A stretch of DNA of 64,000 nt from JAEXOD01 sp043805435 (GCA_043805435.1 JAZDHY010000055.1:1-64000), one strand, 5' to 3'; positions 17,641 to 28,391 are shown, counted from the stretch's first letter. The notes: generated by a model from the letters alone, not told the origin. Translations and numbers: made by a program.

Positions 17641-18765
17641 TTAAAAAAATACCGAAATTGCTGCAGCATAATAAAATATTAAGCTTTCATGTTCAGGATA
17701 ATTTGTAACATCAATATCCACGCGTGCAAACTGCCCCTTAATTTTTATCCTGTCATTTATATCATATGCCAAACCGACATTTGGTGTTGTTACCGATACT
17801 TCCGTATTCAAATGCGCAAAATTTGGAATATTTACATTAAAATGCTCTTGAAGTGAATATAAACTAAAATAAGCTAATAAATCATCCGTTATCCTATAAC
17901 CCATTGTAACATAAAAAAATTGTTTATCTAAATCTAACAGATTATTTGTATTATATAAAACTTTTATATACTCGGCTTGGAAGCTGACTTTTTTAAAATC
18001 CAATAAAATATCATGACCAATTCGAAAACGTGGTATATTATTAAAATCGTATTCCGGTAATCCAAAATACGTTTTAAGCTGATTAAATTTTGTTATTTCA
18101 TCATAAGAAGCCGAAAAACCAATTTTAATATCTTCATATCTTAAACCAATTCTTCCGCCAACTAAAAATAAATTTGTAGTATCTACCCCACTTTGTCCTG
18201 TTGATGTTTCCTTTGTACTAATATTTGGACTATTTCCTACATAAAACGCATAATCTAATTTTGTGTCTTCAATAGGAATAAAGCCATATATTTGTGCAAA
18301 TGCTCTTTGTGGTGTAAAATCCTCTAAGTTTAAAAATTCATTAAACGATGTTTCATAGGCTAAAGGTCTAATAATGTAGGGTAATAACGGCGTTTTATTA
18401 CTTATTTCGTTAAGATTATTAAAAGGAGGAATTTGAAGGCCTAATTTAAGATTAAATCTTTTGCTTAAATAATACTTTACCCAAACTTCATTTAAACTAA
18501 AATCACCCCACGATTTACCCGAAGAAAAATTATTTAAATATTCAAAATTTATAAAAGTCGACCAGTTTTCAGTTAAATCGCGCTGTAAAAATAAATTAAA
18601 CTGCTGCATATCAAACGATTTTTTATCCGATTCATCTTTAATCAATTGCTGCATAAAAGAAATTTGAAAATAACCAAACATCCTAAACGGAGCTTCATCA
18701 AATTGAGCATACATTTTAGAAACTGAAAGAAGTAAAATAATAAATGCCAACCTTTGTGTTTTCAC
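17641..18765 (-). CDS. Outer-membrane porin-like beta-barrel protein
   Basis: I choose the GTG at 18765 as start: it is preceded by AGAGG and gives a clean signal peptide ending KMYAQ. The upstream ATG at 18825 would put 20 extra hydrophobic residues in front. The mature 350 residues are alternating beta-strands with many aromatic girdle residues and end in ISVFF, as in porins (final Phe). It may be an OprP/O-type or carbohydrate porin. It is the first gene of the porin, binding-protein and kinase unit. Confidence 0.75.
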   Translation of the reverse strand: MKTQRLAFIILLLSVSKMYAQFDEAPFRMFGYFQISFMQQLIKDESDKKSFDMQQFNLFLQRDLTENWSTFINFEYLNNFSSGKSWGDFSLNEVWVKYYLSKRFNLKLGLQIPPFNNLNEISNKTPLLPYIIRPLAYETSFNEFLNLEDFTPQRAFAQIYGFIPIEDTKLDYAFYVGNSPNISTKETSTGQSGVDTTNLFLVGGRIGLRYEDIKIGFSASYDEITKFNQLKTYFGLPEYDFNNIPRFRIGHDILLDFKKVSFQAEYIKVLYNTNNLLDLDKQFFYVTMGYRITDDLLAYFSLYSLQEHFNVNIPNFAHLNTEVSVTTPNVGLAYDINDRIKIKGQFARVDIDVTNYPEHESLIFYYAAAISVFF

Positions 18766-19262
18766 ATAAACCTCTGTAATACAACAAAAATATTTATTAA
18801 GAAATATACCAAAAAAAAGTAACATTTTTAAATATTCTTTTTTTATCTAATATTATTCCCATTTTTAGATAAGAGTTACAACATTGTATTTTTATACCCA
18901 AGCCTAAACAAACACAAAAACATCAAAAATATATTTCTATAACGTTTTTCCATCTTGCAATGAAGTAGACATGTTTATAGAAACACAAAACAAAACCAAA
19001 ATCAAAACATATCCCGTTATTTTATTTCTCAGCTACGCAGCTCTTGTTTGCTCGGGGTTCATTCATTCTATAAACATTCCTCCCGCTATGCGGGATTGAA
19101 TCCGATAATATGAAAATATTCCGTTTTACAAAAAATTTTTATTCGTTTATTTAATTATGCGTTTAAAATCAAATAAATAATTCTTTTGTATTTTATCCCG
19201 CATAGCGGGAAATATGTTTATATTGTAATGACATGTTTTTTTGCAGACAATTCAACAATCAA
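18766..19262. other. Intergenic region with one MITE-like element
   Basis: Roughly 500 bp between two minus-strand genes. It holds the upstream region of the porin gene, the sequence AGCTACGCAGCTCTTG (near 19030), which also precedes two other copies of the element, and the 155-bp inverted-repeat element at 19068-19223. No coding frame of note. Confidence 0.6.
19068..19223. mobile_element. MITE-like 155-bp element, copy 1
   Basis: It begins CTATAAACAT followed by TCCCGC-TAT-GCGGGA and ends with the inverted version, TCCCGC-ATA-GCGGGA followed by ATATGTTTATA. The interior is AT-rich and contains TTTATTCGTTTATTTAAT and ATGCGTTTA, as in the other three copies. It encodes nothing. The last base of the right end differs (GTTTATAT). 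Confidence 0.7.
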
Positions 19263-20129
19263 TTAACGCCCTTTTACAATTTCATAACTGGCAAATGCCT
19301 CAGTACGTCTATCAAGCGGAATTGCAACTAACCATTCCATAATTTCGCTTAAAGCCGATTTATATGTCGGAATTACATTATTTCCATCAGTAGAGAATAC
19401 CGATGATTTAAAATCGTGTTTATCTTTTAATGCAATTATCATTAATCCTTCAATTGCGCTGTTCCTATTTGCGGGCAATCCAACGGTAAAACTCATACCT
19501 AATGATAGTATCTTGCTCTCAAACTTTTGCTGTTTTAATTCTGTTGAATAATAGGTATTCTCAATAGCTTGGTTTGGTAAAACTAATTGAACTGAATCGT
19601 TTGACATAATATTAAACAAATATAAATATGCGTTTTCACTAACATGAATTGAATAATCAAGCTTATCATTAATTTTTAAATTGCCTCTATCAATATATTT
19701 TGTTTTATTTAATATTATTTCGGCCTTAAAATTTGGATCAATATTTCCTTTCTCTTCAACTACCCTTGCATCAATTTTTGCAATATATAAAGGATAATTA
19801 TTTTCCATACTGGTTTCAAAGGTATATTTTTCTTCAACTATTTTACCGTAAGTTGATGTACGTGTAAATTTTTTAAATATATCATTAAATTCATTTGCAT
19901 TATTACCGGAGATATTTTCTTCTACACTTCTAAATACTTCTTCACTTAATTTAAGCCCTACAACATTTTTTATAGCCTCAAATCTTGCGTTTTCCAATGC
20001 TATGCTTTTTGCCTGTTCGGGACTTACATTTACAGCCAAACAACTTCCTTCGGCTTTGGTCCATGTACCGTCCTGTGCAAAAGTTAAACAGTTAACAAAT
20101 AGAATTGTTATAAATAAATATTTAGACAT
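19263..20129 (-). CDS. Exported DUF4384 protein
   Basis: The start at 20129 is chosen because GGGGATAAAG lies directly upstream; a TTG at 20141 would add four residues. Signal peptide to about residue 18. Residues about 25-115 resemble the LPP20/FlgT-N-type fold (SPEQAKSIALENARFEAIKNVVG). Residues about 145-250 are DUF4384 (KINDKLDYSIHVSENAYLYLFN), a domain often attached to kinases and caspase-like proteins in surface or stress contexts. A heptamer repeat tract lies just upstream of the start. Confidence 0.75.
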   Translation of the reverse strand: MSKYLFITILFVNCLTFAQDGTWTKAEGSCLAVNVSPEQAKSIALENARFEAIKNVVGLKLSEEVFRSVEENISGNNANEFNDIFKKFTRTSTYGKIVEEKYTFETSMENNYPLYIAKIDARVVEEKGNIDPNFKAEIILNKTKYIDRGNLKINDKLDYSIHVSENAYLYLFNIMSNDSVQLVLPNQAIENTYYSTELKQQKFESKILSLGMSFTVGLPANRNSAIEGLMIIALKDKHDFKSSVFSTDGNNVIPTYKSALSEIMEWLVAIPLDRRTEAFASYEIVKGR

Positions 20130-20150
20130 CTTTATCCCCAAGAAATAGCT

Positions 20151-20313
20151 AATTATGAATTATGAATTATGAATTATGAATTATGAATTATGAATTATGA
20201 ATTATGAATTATTAATTATGAATTATGAATTATGAATTATGAATTATGAATTATGAATTATGAATTATGAATTATGAATTATAAATTATAAATTATAAAT
20301 TATGAATTATGAA
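20151..20313. repeat. Heptamer microsatellite (AATTATG), about 23 units
   Basis: The unit AATTATG is repeated about 23 times, with one AATTATT and three AATTATA variants. It ends 21 bp from the DUF4384 start codon, so it covers that gene's 5' leader or promoter. Unit-number changes by slippage could alter promoter spacing. A shorter version, five units, occurs at 33001-33036. Confidence 0.9.
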
Positions 20314-20481
20314 TTTTTTTTATAAACATTTTGTCAGATTCAATTTATTGATTGATGGCTTGTGTGGTTTTTATTTTATTCTCATCCATAATTGCCGGGC
20401 TAATAAAAAACATCATTAATCTTTTACTGTATTAATAAAAGATTTTATAAGAACATACAAAACAAAATTTTGTATTTATTT

Positions 20482-20551
20482 CACCTGCAGAGCAGGTGCA
20501 TGTTTGTAACCAACTGCAACACCACCAACGCCCAGCACGGCAGAGCCGTGC
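20482..20551 (+). repeat. Two variable-stem triloop hairpins
   Basis: CACCTGC-AGA-GCAGGTG (20482-20498) is followed by CATGTTTGTAAC, identical to the tail at 3990. GCACGGC-AGA-GCCGTGC (20535-20551) is followed by CACCTTTGAAC. Perfect 7-bp stems with identical loops and different stems. Confidence 0.75.
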
Positions 20552-20656
20552 CACCTTTGAACCTATTATTTCCCACATTCTCTTTAGGGCTTGGCTAATC
20601 AAAAACAAACAATAATTACTTTGTTTAATTCATAATTAATAATTCACCATTCATAA

Positions 20657-23600
20657 TTACTTTAACAGCACCATCTTTTTTGTTGTATTAAAATTATGTT
20701 TCCCGTCAATAGATTTTGCATTTATACTGTAAAAATAAACTCCACTTGCAAAATTGTTCATTTGTAGTTGCTGTTCATAATAACCGGCTTCCTGTTTTGT
20801 GTTGGTTATTACTTTTACAACCTCGCCAACAATATTATATAATGTAATATTTATTTCACTTTCATAAGGCAAACTATATCTAATTACAGTACCCGCATTA
20901 AACGGATTTGGATAATTTTGATATAATATATATTCGCTTGGTAATAAACTTTGTTTAATGTCGTTAATATAGTTTTCTGTACCAATTAATAAACTAAAAT
21001 TGTTTTCTTTATAATACGCAGGTAAATCAATTTTATTTAGTGTTTTTAAGTCATAAAACTTATTAATTCTTCTATCAACCAAATAAGTCTCATAATCTTT
21101 ATATGTTTCGGGTATCTTATTCCATACTAATTCCAATACACTTCCGGTATTATTTTTAGTCTGCAAATCAAACATCTGTCCTTCATCAATTAGCGGACGA
21201 GTATCTGTAAACAAATATTTATAACCGCTGCTTAAATTATTGTTATATATTTTTAAGCTTATATCTTCAAAATTTCCCGGAGCAGCATAATAATCGTTTA
21301 TATCAAAATCTAAACTGGCCGAGTCATTTATTGCAGTATATATTTTATTAATTGAAACGTTTTCCTTAATTAATTCTAAACAAATAAAAGTATTTTCATT
21401 TAACTTATTCATTTTTGCAAGTTGAACACTACCCGCACCTGAAGGGCTGTATGGTATTTTTAAATTTGTTTTATTATGCGCATTATAAAAATAATATCCT
21501 TCATAAGGACTAATTACACTTGCTGCACTATTCCAAGCACTATTCCAACTATACAATAAAGGATTTAATGTAATACCGTTTATTTGAATAATTTTATTCC
21601 AATTCACATCTTTTTCAAACGGATTTGAAATTAAATTCCAGCCCGAATGAAGACTAATAGCGTAATAGTTATTATTATCTACAGTAACCGTATTTTTATT
21701 TGTTGAAATATTCATTCCGTTTTTGCTTATTATCCAAAAAGCTCTTCCCGGTCTAAAGTTAAAAACATCAGTTCCGTCATATTCAACATAATAATTAGAA
21801 GTGTTTCCATTATCGTAATAAACATTCCAATCAGTTTTAACTGTTCCGGTAACTGTTTCGTTTACCGGTATGTCGTTATTACCCGGTAAACCAATTATCT
21901 TGCAACTGCTTGGCGAATAAACATCACCAAAAGATACTGTTCTAACAACAGGTATAGTTGCCGGATAAGCAAATATTGTAAAAGTATTTGTACTTTGCGA
22001 ATTAAGCGTATTATCAGTTACATCGCTAAGGCGCACTTTACAAGTTACTGAAGTTGTGTTTGGTATAGTCCAAGCATAACTACCTGTATTTGATGCTACA
22101 CTTGATTCAATCAATAACCAATCTGTGCCGTTATTTGTGCTATATTCAATTTTAATATTTTCAACATTTTCACACGTCCAAGTAATTGATTTAATTGAGC
22201 CAACTGAATATTCTGCATCATCAAAAGTACTTGTTATTGTAATAGTAGGAGTATATATTGTAAAAACAGCTTCACTCACATCATTAATTGAAATGTTATC
22301 AACATCACTAATCTTAACCTTACAATCCGTAGATGATACAATTGGCACAGTCCATGTGTAACTTCCGGTATTTGCCGCTGTACTTGCAATTATAGCTGTC
22401 CAATCCACCCCACCATTAGTTGTATATTCAACTTTTACATTAGAAACATTAAGACTTGACCATGTAATTGTCTCTTGTTTGCCAGCCCTAAAATTGTTAC
22501 CACCAATAGGATTGGTTAAGGTTAACTCCTGATTAAATATTGTAAAAACATTGTTACTTTCATCTTTTATTAAAGGTTCAAGAATATCACTAATTCGTAT
22601 TTTACAATTGACACTATAGATATTAGGCACTAACCAATTATAAGCACCAGTTGATGCCGAAATACTTGTAATTATATCAACCCAATCGGAACCGCCATTT
22701 GTTGAATATTCAATTTTTACATTTTCAATGTTATTACTAGTCCAATTTATATTATTTTGGGTGCCTGCTTTTATTTTTTCACCGCCATTAGGGTTTACAA
22801 TTATTATTTGCGGATTAAATATTGTAAAAGAATTGGCACTAACAGCATTTATTTCCGGTTCGTTAACATCACTTATTCTAACCCTGCAATTAACACTCGG
22901 GTAATTTGGAACAATAAATGAAAAAGTGCCATTTACGGCCGGAGTGCTATTTGAAATATTGCTCCAATCAACCCCATCATTTGTACTTAGGTCAATTTTT
23001 ACATTTTCAATATTATTACTTGTCCAAGTTATATTTTGCTGGGTTCCGGCACGCCAATTTTGCCATCCATTTGGAACTGTTATTGATATGGCCGGCTGAT
23101 ATATTGAAAAGACATTATCACTTTCATCAAAGACTGTAGAATCTAATACATTACTTAATCTAATTTTACAATCTGTTGAAATTATGTTTGGTAATACCCA
23201 GTCGTAATTATTGGTATTAGCCGCATTACTTTCCAATATTAAATTCCATACAACTCCATTATCTGTTGAATATTCTAATTTTAGGCTATCAATATTACTA
23301 GCTGACCAAGTAATATTTTTTGTTGTTCCTGCCCGCCAATTTTCACCCCCATTGGGTGACGTAAGAACTAAATTAGGATCATATAATGAAAAATTATCAT
23401 CACTTACATCAAATAATGAAGGATAATCGATGTCACTTATTCTTATTTTACAATTTACTGAAGTTGTATCCGGTATTGTCCAATTGTAAGTACCTAAGCT
23501 TCCATCAATATTATCAATTATTTGCGCCCAAACAACACCATTATCTACAGAATACTCAATTTTTACTTTTGATATATAAGAACTTGCCCAAGTAACATTG

Positions 23601-26600
23601 TGATTAGTACCAGCTCTCCAATATTCTCCACCATTTGGACTTGTAAGTTGTATTGATGGTTGACAAATACTAAAAACATTATCGCTTTCATCAACAACTT
23701 GTGAATCAGAAATATCGTATATTCTTATCTTGCAATAACTAGAAATAGTATTAGGAATAAGCCAGCTATATTGCCCTAATGTTGAAGAAATACTTTCAAC
23801 AATATTTGTCCAGTCTGTTCCATTATTAGTAGTATAATCTATTTTAACATTAGTTTGATATGAACATGTCCATTTTATATCTTCATGTGTACCAGTTCGC
23901 AATATTTCACCACCGTTTGGGTTGTTAATGGCAATTATGGTAGGTGAAATTGAGAATTTACCACTTATCGAATACAGAGTAGGATCTGTAATATAACTAA
24001 GTTTAATTTTACAATTTGATGATGTTGTATTTGGGACTAACCAAATGTAACTGCCTGTTAGTGCAGTAACGTTTGTTATAATCAACCATGTACTCCCAGC
24101 ATCAGTTGAATATTCTATTTTTATATTATCAACATCAATACTTATCCACTTAATTTCATAATTTTTCCCTACTCGCAAACTATCACCTTCAATAGGGTTT
24201 GTTACAGTTAAAGATTGACTAATTATGCTAAATATACCATCACTCTCATCAAAAAATACAGAATCTAACACGTTACTTATTTTTATGCTACAAGTAATTG
24301 GCGCAATGTTTGGTATTGTCCACAGAAAAGAACCGGTAGTTGCAACAGTACTATTAGCAATAGGTATCCAATTTGTACTACCTATAGTTTTATATTCAAT
24401 TTTAACATTACTGATACTACTACTTGTCCAAGTTATATTATGTTGTGAACCCACTCGCCAAACCTCGCCACCATTTGGACTTGTAAGTGCAAGAGTTGGA
24501 TTATAAATTGAAAACACTGAATTACTAACATCATTCAAAGTTAAATCTGAAGTGGAACTTATACGTATTTTACAATTTGTTGCAACAGTATTAGGAATTG
24601 TCCATACGTAAGTGCCTGTATTAGCTGGAATATTTGTTATTACTTCCAACCAATTTATGCCATTATTAGTTGTATATTCAATTAATATTTTTTCAACATT
24701 TGCACTTGTCCAACGTATAGTTCGTTTGCTTGCAACACTCCAATATTCACCACCATTTGGGGTTATTAATGTAAATCCCGCATCATAAATTGTAAATTTA
24801 TTGTCACTATCATCATAGATGGCCAAATTAGCCACGTTACTTATTCTCACCAAACAATCTTCTGAAATAATATTATTCGGAATCATCCATGAATAACTAC
24901 AAAGCGATGCTGAAATGCTTTCGGTTATTATAAACCAATCAGTACCACCGGTAGTTGAATATTCTAATTTTACATTTGTTATATTGCTACTAATCCATGT
25001 AATATTATGTTGTGTTCCAAAACGCCAATTTTCACCACCATTTGGGGTTATAATTGTAATACCAACTGTATATATTGTAAATACAGCATCACTTTCATCT
25101 TTAAAAGATTCATCGTTTTTATCACTTATTCTAACTTTACAATTTGTCGAGATCGTATTTGGAATTATCCAACTGTAAGCAGAAGAATTTGCAGCAACAC
25201 TATCAGCAATTACTAACCAGTTAATACCATTATTAGTGGTATATTCTATTTTAACACTTGTTAAATTTGCTGAATTCCATGTTATACTTTGGGTTGTACC
25301 TGTCTGCCAATTTTCTCCACCATTTGGTGTAAAGACTGTTAATACTGGATTATATATGGAAAATACTTCATCGCTAGTATCATTTAAATTCGGTTCTAAT
25401 ACATCACTTATTTTTATTTTACAATTTGCTGATATTACATTTGGAACAAACCAATTATATAATCCTGTAGAGGCAATACTTGATAATAGTGTATTCCAAT
25501 CCGTGCCGTCATTAGTTGTATATTCAATCTTTACATTGTTTATGTTGCTGCTTGTCCATGTAATATATTGGTTAGTTCCAACACGCCAATTTTCACCACC
25601 ATTTGGTGAAATGATAGTTATTCTGACACTAAATATTGCAAACAAACCATTACTTTCATCTTTTATTTCCGGTTCTATTACATCACTTATTTTCACTTTA
25701 CAATTTGTTGAAACGGTATTTGGAATTTGCCATGTATAACTACCAACATTTGCAGGTGTGCTTGTAGCAATTATACTCCAATTTGTACCGTTATTTATAG
25801 AATACTCAATTTTTACATTAGCAACATTATTACTAGTCCATGTAATGTTTTGATTTGTTCCAACCCGCCAGTTTTCACCTCCATTAGGTGTTGTTATTAC
25901 AACTAATGGTTGATAAATAACAAAAGTATTGTTACTTACATCATTTATTGTGGTATTTAATGCGTCACTAATTCTAACTTTACAATTTTGCGATGGATTA
26001 TTTGGAATTGCCCACGTATAACTACCGGAACTTGCAGGAGTAGTTGCAATAACCGTACTCCAATTGGTGCCGTTATTTGTCGTGTATTCTATTTTTACAT
26101 TAGTAATATTACTACTTGACCATGTTATGTTTTTTGAAGTCCCAACTCGCCAATTTTCACCACCGTTTGGACTTAATACCGAGAGGACAGCCTGATATAT
26201 TGCAAATGTTCCATTGCTTTCATCATTCATGGCCGGTTCTAAAATATCACTTATTTTTACTTTACATAAAGCAGACAATGTATTAGGAACTACCCAATTA
26301 TAACTGCCGGCACTTGCGGCAGTATTTGCTATTACAGTTAACCAATCAGTACCGCTGTTTGTGGTATATTCTATTTTTATGTTTGTTATATTATTGCTAT
26401 TCCATGTAATATTTTGTTGCGATCCCGCACTCCAGTTTTCTCCACCATTCGGACTTGTTAAAGCAATAGTCGGTTGATAAATAGTAAAAACACTATTACT
26501 TTCATCCATCATAGTTGGTTCCAATACATCACTAACCCTGACCTTTGCAGCATTTGTAATTGTATTAGGAATTAGCCATGCATAAGTACCGGCATTAGCA

Positions 26601-28276
26601 GGCGTAGTTGCTAATAAAGTTGTCCAGTTTGTTCCGTTATTAGTTGAATACTCTATTTTTATATTAGCTACATTACTGCTGCTCCATGTGATGTTTTGAG
26701 TTGTTCCAACTCGCCACAATTCACCACCATCAGGACTGGTAATAGTAATATTTGGCTGGTAAATTGTAAATGGATTGTTGCTAACATCATTTAAGGTTGG
26801 TTCAGTAACATCACTTATCCGAACTTTGCAAGTTGAAGAAACCATGTTTGGTATTAACCACGCATAACTTCCTGTATTTGCTGGTGTACTGGCTATTACT
26901 GTACTCCAATTAGTACCATTATTTGTCGTGTATTCTATTTTTACGTTATTTATATTACTGCTTGACCAAGTAATATTTTGCGAAGTCCCAACGCGCCAAT
27001 TTTCGCCGCCATTAGGACTAATAATGGTTATATTAGGACTATATATTGTAAATGAATTATTACTTTCATCATTCATTGCCGGTTCTAAAACATCACTTAT
27101 TTTTACCTTACAATTTGCAGAAGCTGTATTTGGCACTAACCAAGTAAAACTTCCTGCATTTGCCAAAGTACTTTCACTAACAATATTCCAATTGGTACCA
27201 TTATTTGTAGTAAATTCAATCTTTACATTTGTAATATTGTTGCTTGTCCAGGTAATATTTTGCTGTGACCCAACTCTCCAATTTTCTCCGCCATTTGGCG
27301 AAATTATAGCAATTGATGGTTGAAAAATTGTAAACACATTATGACTAATATCATTTAATGTGGACTCAATTACGTCTGTTATTTTTACTTTGCAATTGGC
27401 TGATACCGTATTTGGAACCGTCCATGTATAACTACCGACATTTGCGGGAGTGCTTGTAATTATAGTACTCCAGTTTGTTCCATTGTTTGTTGTATATTCT
27501 ATTTTTACATTTTGTACATTTTCGCTATGCCATGTTATATTTTGAGCTGTACCAACTCGCCAACTTTCGCCTCCATCCGGTGAAACAAGTGTAATAGCAG
27601 GCTGATATATTGTAAATGTATTTTCGCTAACATCGTTTAAAGTAAGTTCAGCAACATCACTTAATTTTACTTTACAATTTATTGAAACAGTATTAGGGAC
27701 AATCCAAGCATAACTACCTGAAGTTGCAGGTGTATTTGTAATAACAGTACTCCAGCTTGTTCCGTTGTTTGTTGTATATTCTATTTTTATATTTTGTACA
27801 TTGTTACTATTCCATGTTATATTTTGAGTTGTAGCGACCCGCCACATCTCGCCGCCATTTGGGACATTAACTGTTATGGAAGACTGATATATTGTAAAAT
27901 AATTATTGCTTAAATCATTTATTGTAATATCGTTAACATCGCTTATTTTTACTTTACATACAGCAGACAATGTATTAGGAACTACCCAACTATAACTACC
28001 CGCACTTGCGGCAGTACTTGATATTACAGTTAACCAATCAGTACCATTGTTTGTGCTGTATTCAATCTTAATATTGCCAATGTTCTCACTTACCCATGTA
28101 ATATTTTGTTGCGTTCCAACCCGCCAATTTTCACCACCGTTTGGCGTATTTAGAGTTAACCTTGAAATATTTGAAAGAGGTTTAATTAGTGATAATCCAT
28201 GGCCAGGTTCACCAAATAAAACCCCATTAAAAAACAATATTATAGATAAAAATAGGAATATACATTTATTTTTCAT
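20657..28276 (-). CDS. Giant T9SS-secreted surface protein with 22 Ig-like repeats
   Basis: 2539 residues. Signal peptide (about 1-22). Residues about 40-2060 are 22 tandem units of about 92 residues with the pattern PNGGENWRVGT, NITW, KIEYTTNNGTNW, GSYxWxIPNT, CKVKISD and F-x-I-Y, a beta-sandwich repeat of the Ser-Thr-rich/KNH Ig-like type. Then about 2060-2440 is a different beta-rich region (GWNLISNPF). The last about 90 residues are a type A T9SS sorting domain: LYQNYPNPFN, IRYSLP, GVYFYSI and KKMVLLK. It is thus exported by type IX secretion and probably a stalk or adhesin. It ends the cluster that begins at 31990. Confidence 0.9.
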   Translation of the reverse strand: MKNKCIFLFLSIILFFNGVLFGEPGHGLSLIKPLSNISRLTLNTPNGGENWRVGTQQNITWVSENIGNIKIEYSTNNGTDWLTVISSTAASAGSYSWVVPNTLSAVCKVKISDVNDITINDLSNNYFTIYQSSITVNVPNGGEMWRVATTQNITWNSNNVQNIKIEYTTNNGTSWSTVITNTPATSGSYAWIVPNTVSINCKVKLSDVAELTLNDVSENTFTIYQPAITLVSPDGGESWRVGTAQNITWHSENVQNVKIEYTTNNGTNWSTIITSTPANVGSYTWTVPNTVSANCKVKITDVIESTLNDISHNVFTIFQPSIAIISPNGGENWRVGSQQNITWTSNNITNVKIEFTTNNGTNWNIVSESTLANAGSFTWLVPNTASANCKVKISDVLEPAMNDESNNSFTIYSPNITIISPNGGENWRVGTSQNITWSSSNINNVKIEYTTNNGTNWSTVIASTPANTGSYAWLIPNMVSSTCKVRISDVTEPTLNDVSNNPFTIYQPNITITSPDGGELWRVGTTQNITWSSSNVANIKIEYSTNNGTNWTTLLATTPANAGTYAWLIPNTITNAAKVRVSDVLEPTMMDESNSVFTIYQPTIALTSPNGGENWSAGSQQNITWNSNNITNIKIEYTTNSGTDWLTVIANTAASAGSYNWVVPNTLSALCKVKISDILEPAMNDESNGTFAIYQAVLSVLSPNGGENWRVGTSKNITWSSSNITNVKIEYTTNNGTNWSTVIATTPASSGSYTWAIPNNPSQNCKVRISDALNTTINDVSNNTFVIYQPLVVITTPNGGENWRVGTNQNITWTSNNVANVKIEYSINNGTNWSIIATSTPANVGSYTWQIPNTVSTNCKVKISDVIEPEIKDESNGLFAIFSVRITIISPNGGENWRVGTNQYITWTSSNINNVKIEYTTNDGTDWNTLLSSIASTGLYNWFVPNVISANCKIKISDVLEPNLNDTSDEVFSIYNPVLTVFTPNGGENWQTGTTQSITWNSANLTSVKIEYTTNNGINWLVIADSVAANSSAYSWIIPNTISTNCKVRISDKNDESFKDESDAVFTIYTVGITIITPNGGENWRFGTQHNITWISSNITNVKLEYSTTGGTDWFIITESISASLCSYSWMIPNNIISEDCLVRISNVANLAIYDDSDNKFTIYDAGFTLITPNGGEYWSVASKRTIRWTSANVEKILIEYTTNNGINWLEVITNIPANTGTYVWTIPNTVATNCKIRISSTSDLTLNDVSNSVFSIYNPTLALTSPNGGEVWRVGSQHNITWTSSSISNVKIEYKTIGSTNWIPIANSTVATTGSFLWTIPNIAPITCSIKISNVLDSVFFDESDGIFSIISQSLTVTNPIEGDSLRVGKNYEIKWISIDVDNIKIEYSTDAGSTWLIITNVTALTGSYIWLVPNTTSSNCKIKLSYITDPTLYSISGKFSISPTIIAINNPNGGEILRTGTHEDIKWTCSYQTNVKIDYTTNNGTDWTNIVESISSTLGQYSWLIPNTISSYCKIRIYDISDSQVVDESDNVFSICQPSIQLTSPNGGEYWRAGTNHNVTWASSYISKVKIEYSVDNGVVWAQIIDNIDGSLGTYNWTIPDTTSVNCKIRISDIDYPSLFDVSDDNFSLYDPNLVLTSPNGGENWRAGTTKNITWSASNIDSLKLEYSTDNGVVWNLILESNAANTNNYDWVLPNIISTDCKIRLSNVLDSTVFDESDNVFSIYQPAISITVPNGWQNWRAGTQQNITWTSNNIENVKIDLSTNDGVDWSNISNSTPAVNGTFSFIVPNYPSVNCRVRISDVNEPEINAVSANSFTIFNPQIIIVNPNGGEKIKAGTQNNINWTSNNIENVKIEYSTNGGSDWVDIITSISASTGAYNWLVPNIYSVNCKIRISDILEPLIKDESNNVFTIFNQELTLTNPIGGNNFRAGKQETITWSSLNVSNVKVEYTTNGGVDWTAIIASTAANTGSYTWTVPIVSSTDCKVKISDVDNISINDVSEAVFTIYTPTITITSTFDDAEYSVGSIKSITWTCENVENIKIEYSTNNGTDWLLIESSVASNTGSYAWTIPNTTSVTCKVRLSDVTDNTLNSQSTNTFTIFAYPATIPVVRTVSFGDVYSPSSCKIIGLPGNNDIPVNETVTGTVKTDWNVYYDNGNTSNYYVEYDGTDVFNFRPGRAFWIISKNGMNISTNKNTVTVDNNNYYAISLHSGWNLISNPFEKDVNWNKIIQINGITLNPLLYSWNSAWNSAASVISPYEGYYFYNAHNKTNLKIPYSPSGAGSVQLAKMNKLNENTFICLELIKENVSINKIYTAINDSASLDFDINDYYAAPGNFEDISLKIYNNNLSSGYKYLFTDTRPLIDEGQMFDLQTKNNTGSVLELVWNKIPETYKDYETYLVDRRINKFYDLKTLNKIDLPAYYKENNFSLLIGTENYINDIKQSLLPSEYILYQNYPNPFNAGTVIRYSLPYESEINITLYNIVGEVVKVITNTKQEAGYYEQQLQMNNFASGVYFYSINAKSIDGKHNFNTTKKMVLLK

Positions 28277-28360
28277 ATTTCACACTAAATAATTCTTTTT
28301 ATTTTTCATATTTATTTTATTATTTTTAAGCAAATATTAACTTTTATAAAAATCGTGCCC

Positions 28361-28373
28361 CGCTTTTAAAGCG
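28361..28373 (+). repeat. Triloop hairpin between surface-protein genes
   Basis: CGCTT-TTA-AAGCG, extended by CC/GG with a mismatch, sits in the 115-bp gap between the FISUMP gene and the giant repeat gene, 84 bp before the giant's start. It belongs to the same variable-stem hairpin family. It could weaken read-through between the two genes. Confidence 0.55.
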
Positions 28374-28391
28374 TGGAAAATGTCAAATAAA

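Larger units (their letters stand above)
20130..20656. other. Intergenic region: heptamer repeats plus hairpins
   Basis: Between the DUF4384 gene start and the end of the giant repeat gene. It contains the AATTATG heptamer tract (20151-20313), about 160 bp of plain AT-rich DNA, two triloop hairpins (20482-20551), and a few more AATTCATAA-type motifs near 20630-20655. No gene. Confidence 0.7.

Noticed and set aside
20151..20313. CRISPR array
   Set aside because: The heptamer tract has no spacers and no cas genes are present in the window.
22125..28292. Many plus-strand frames opposite the giant repeat gene
   Set aside because: They repeat with the 92-residue unit (VPTRQFSPP) because they are the antisense of the repeats.
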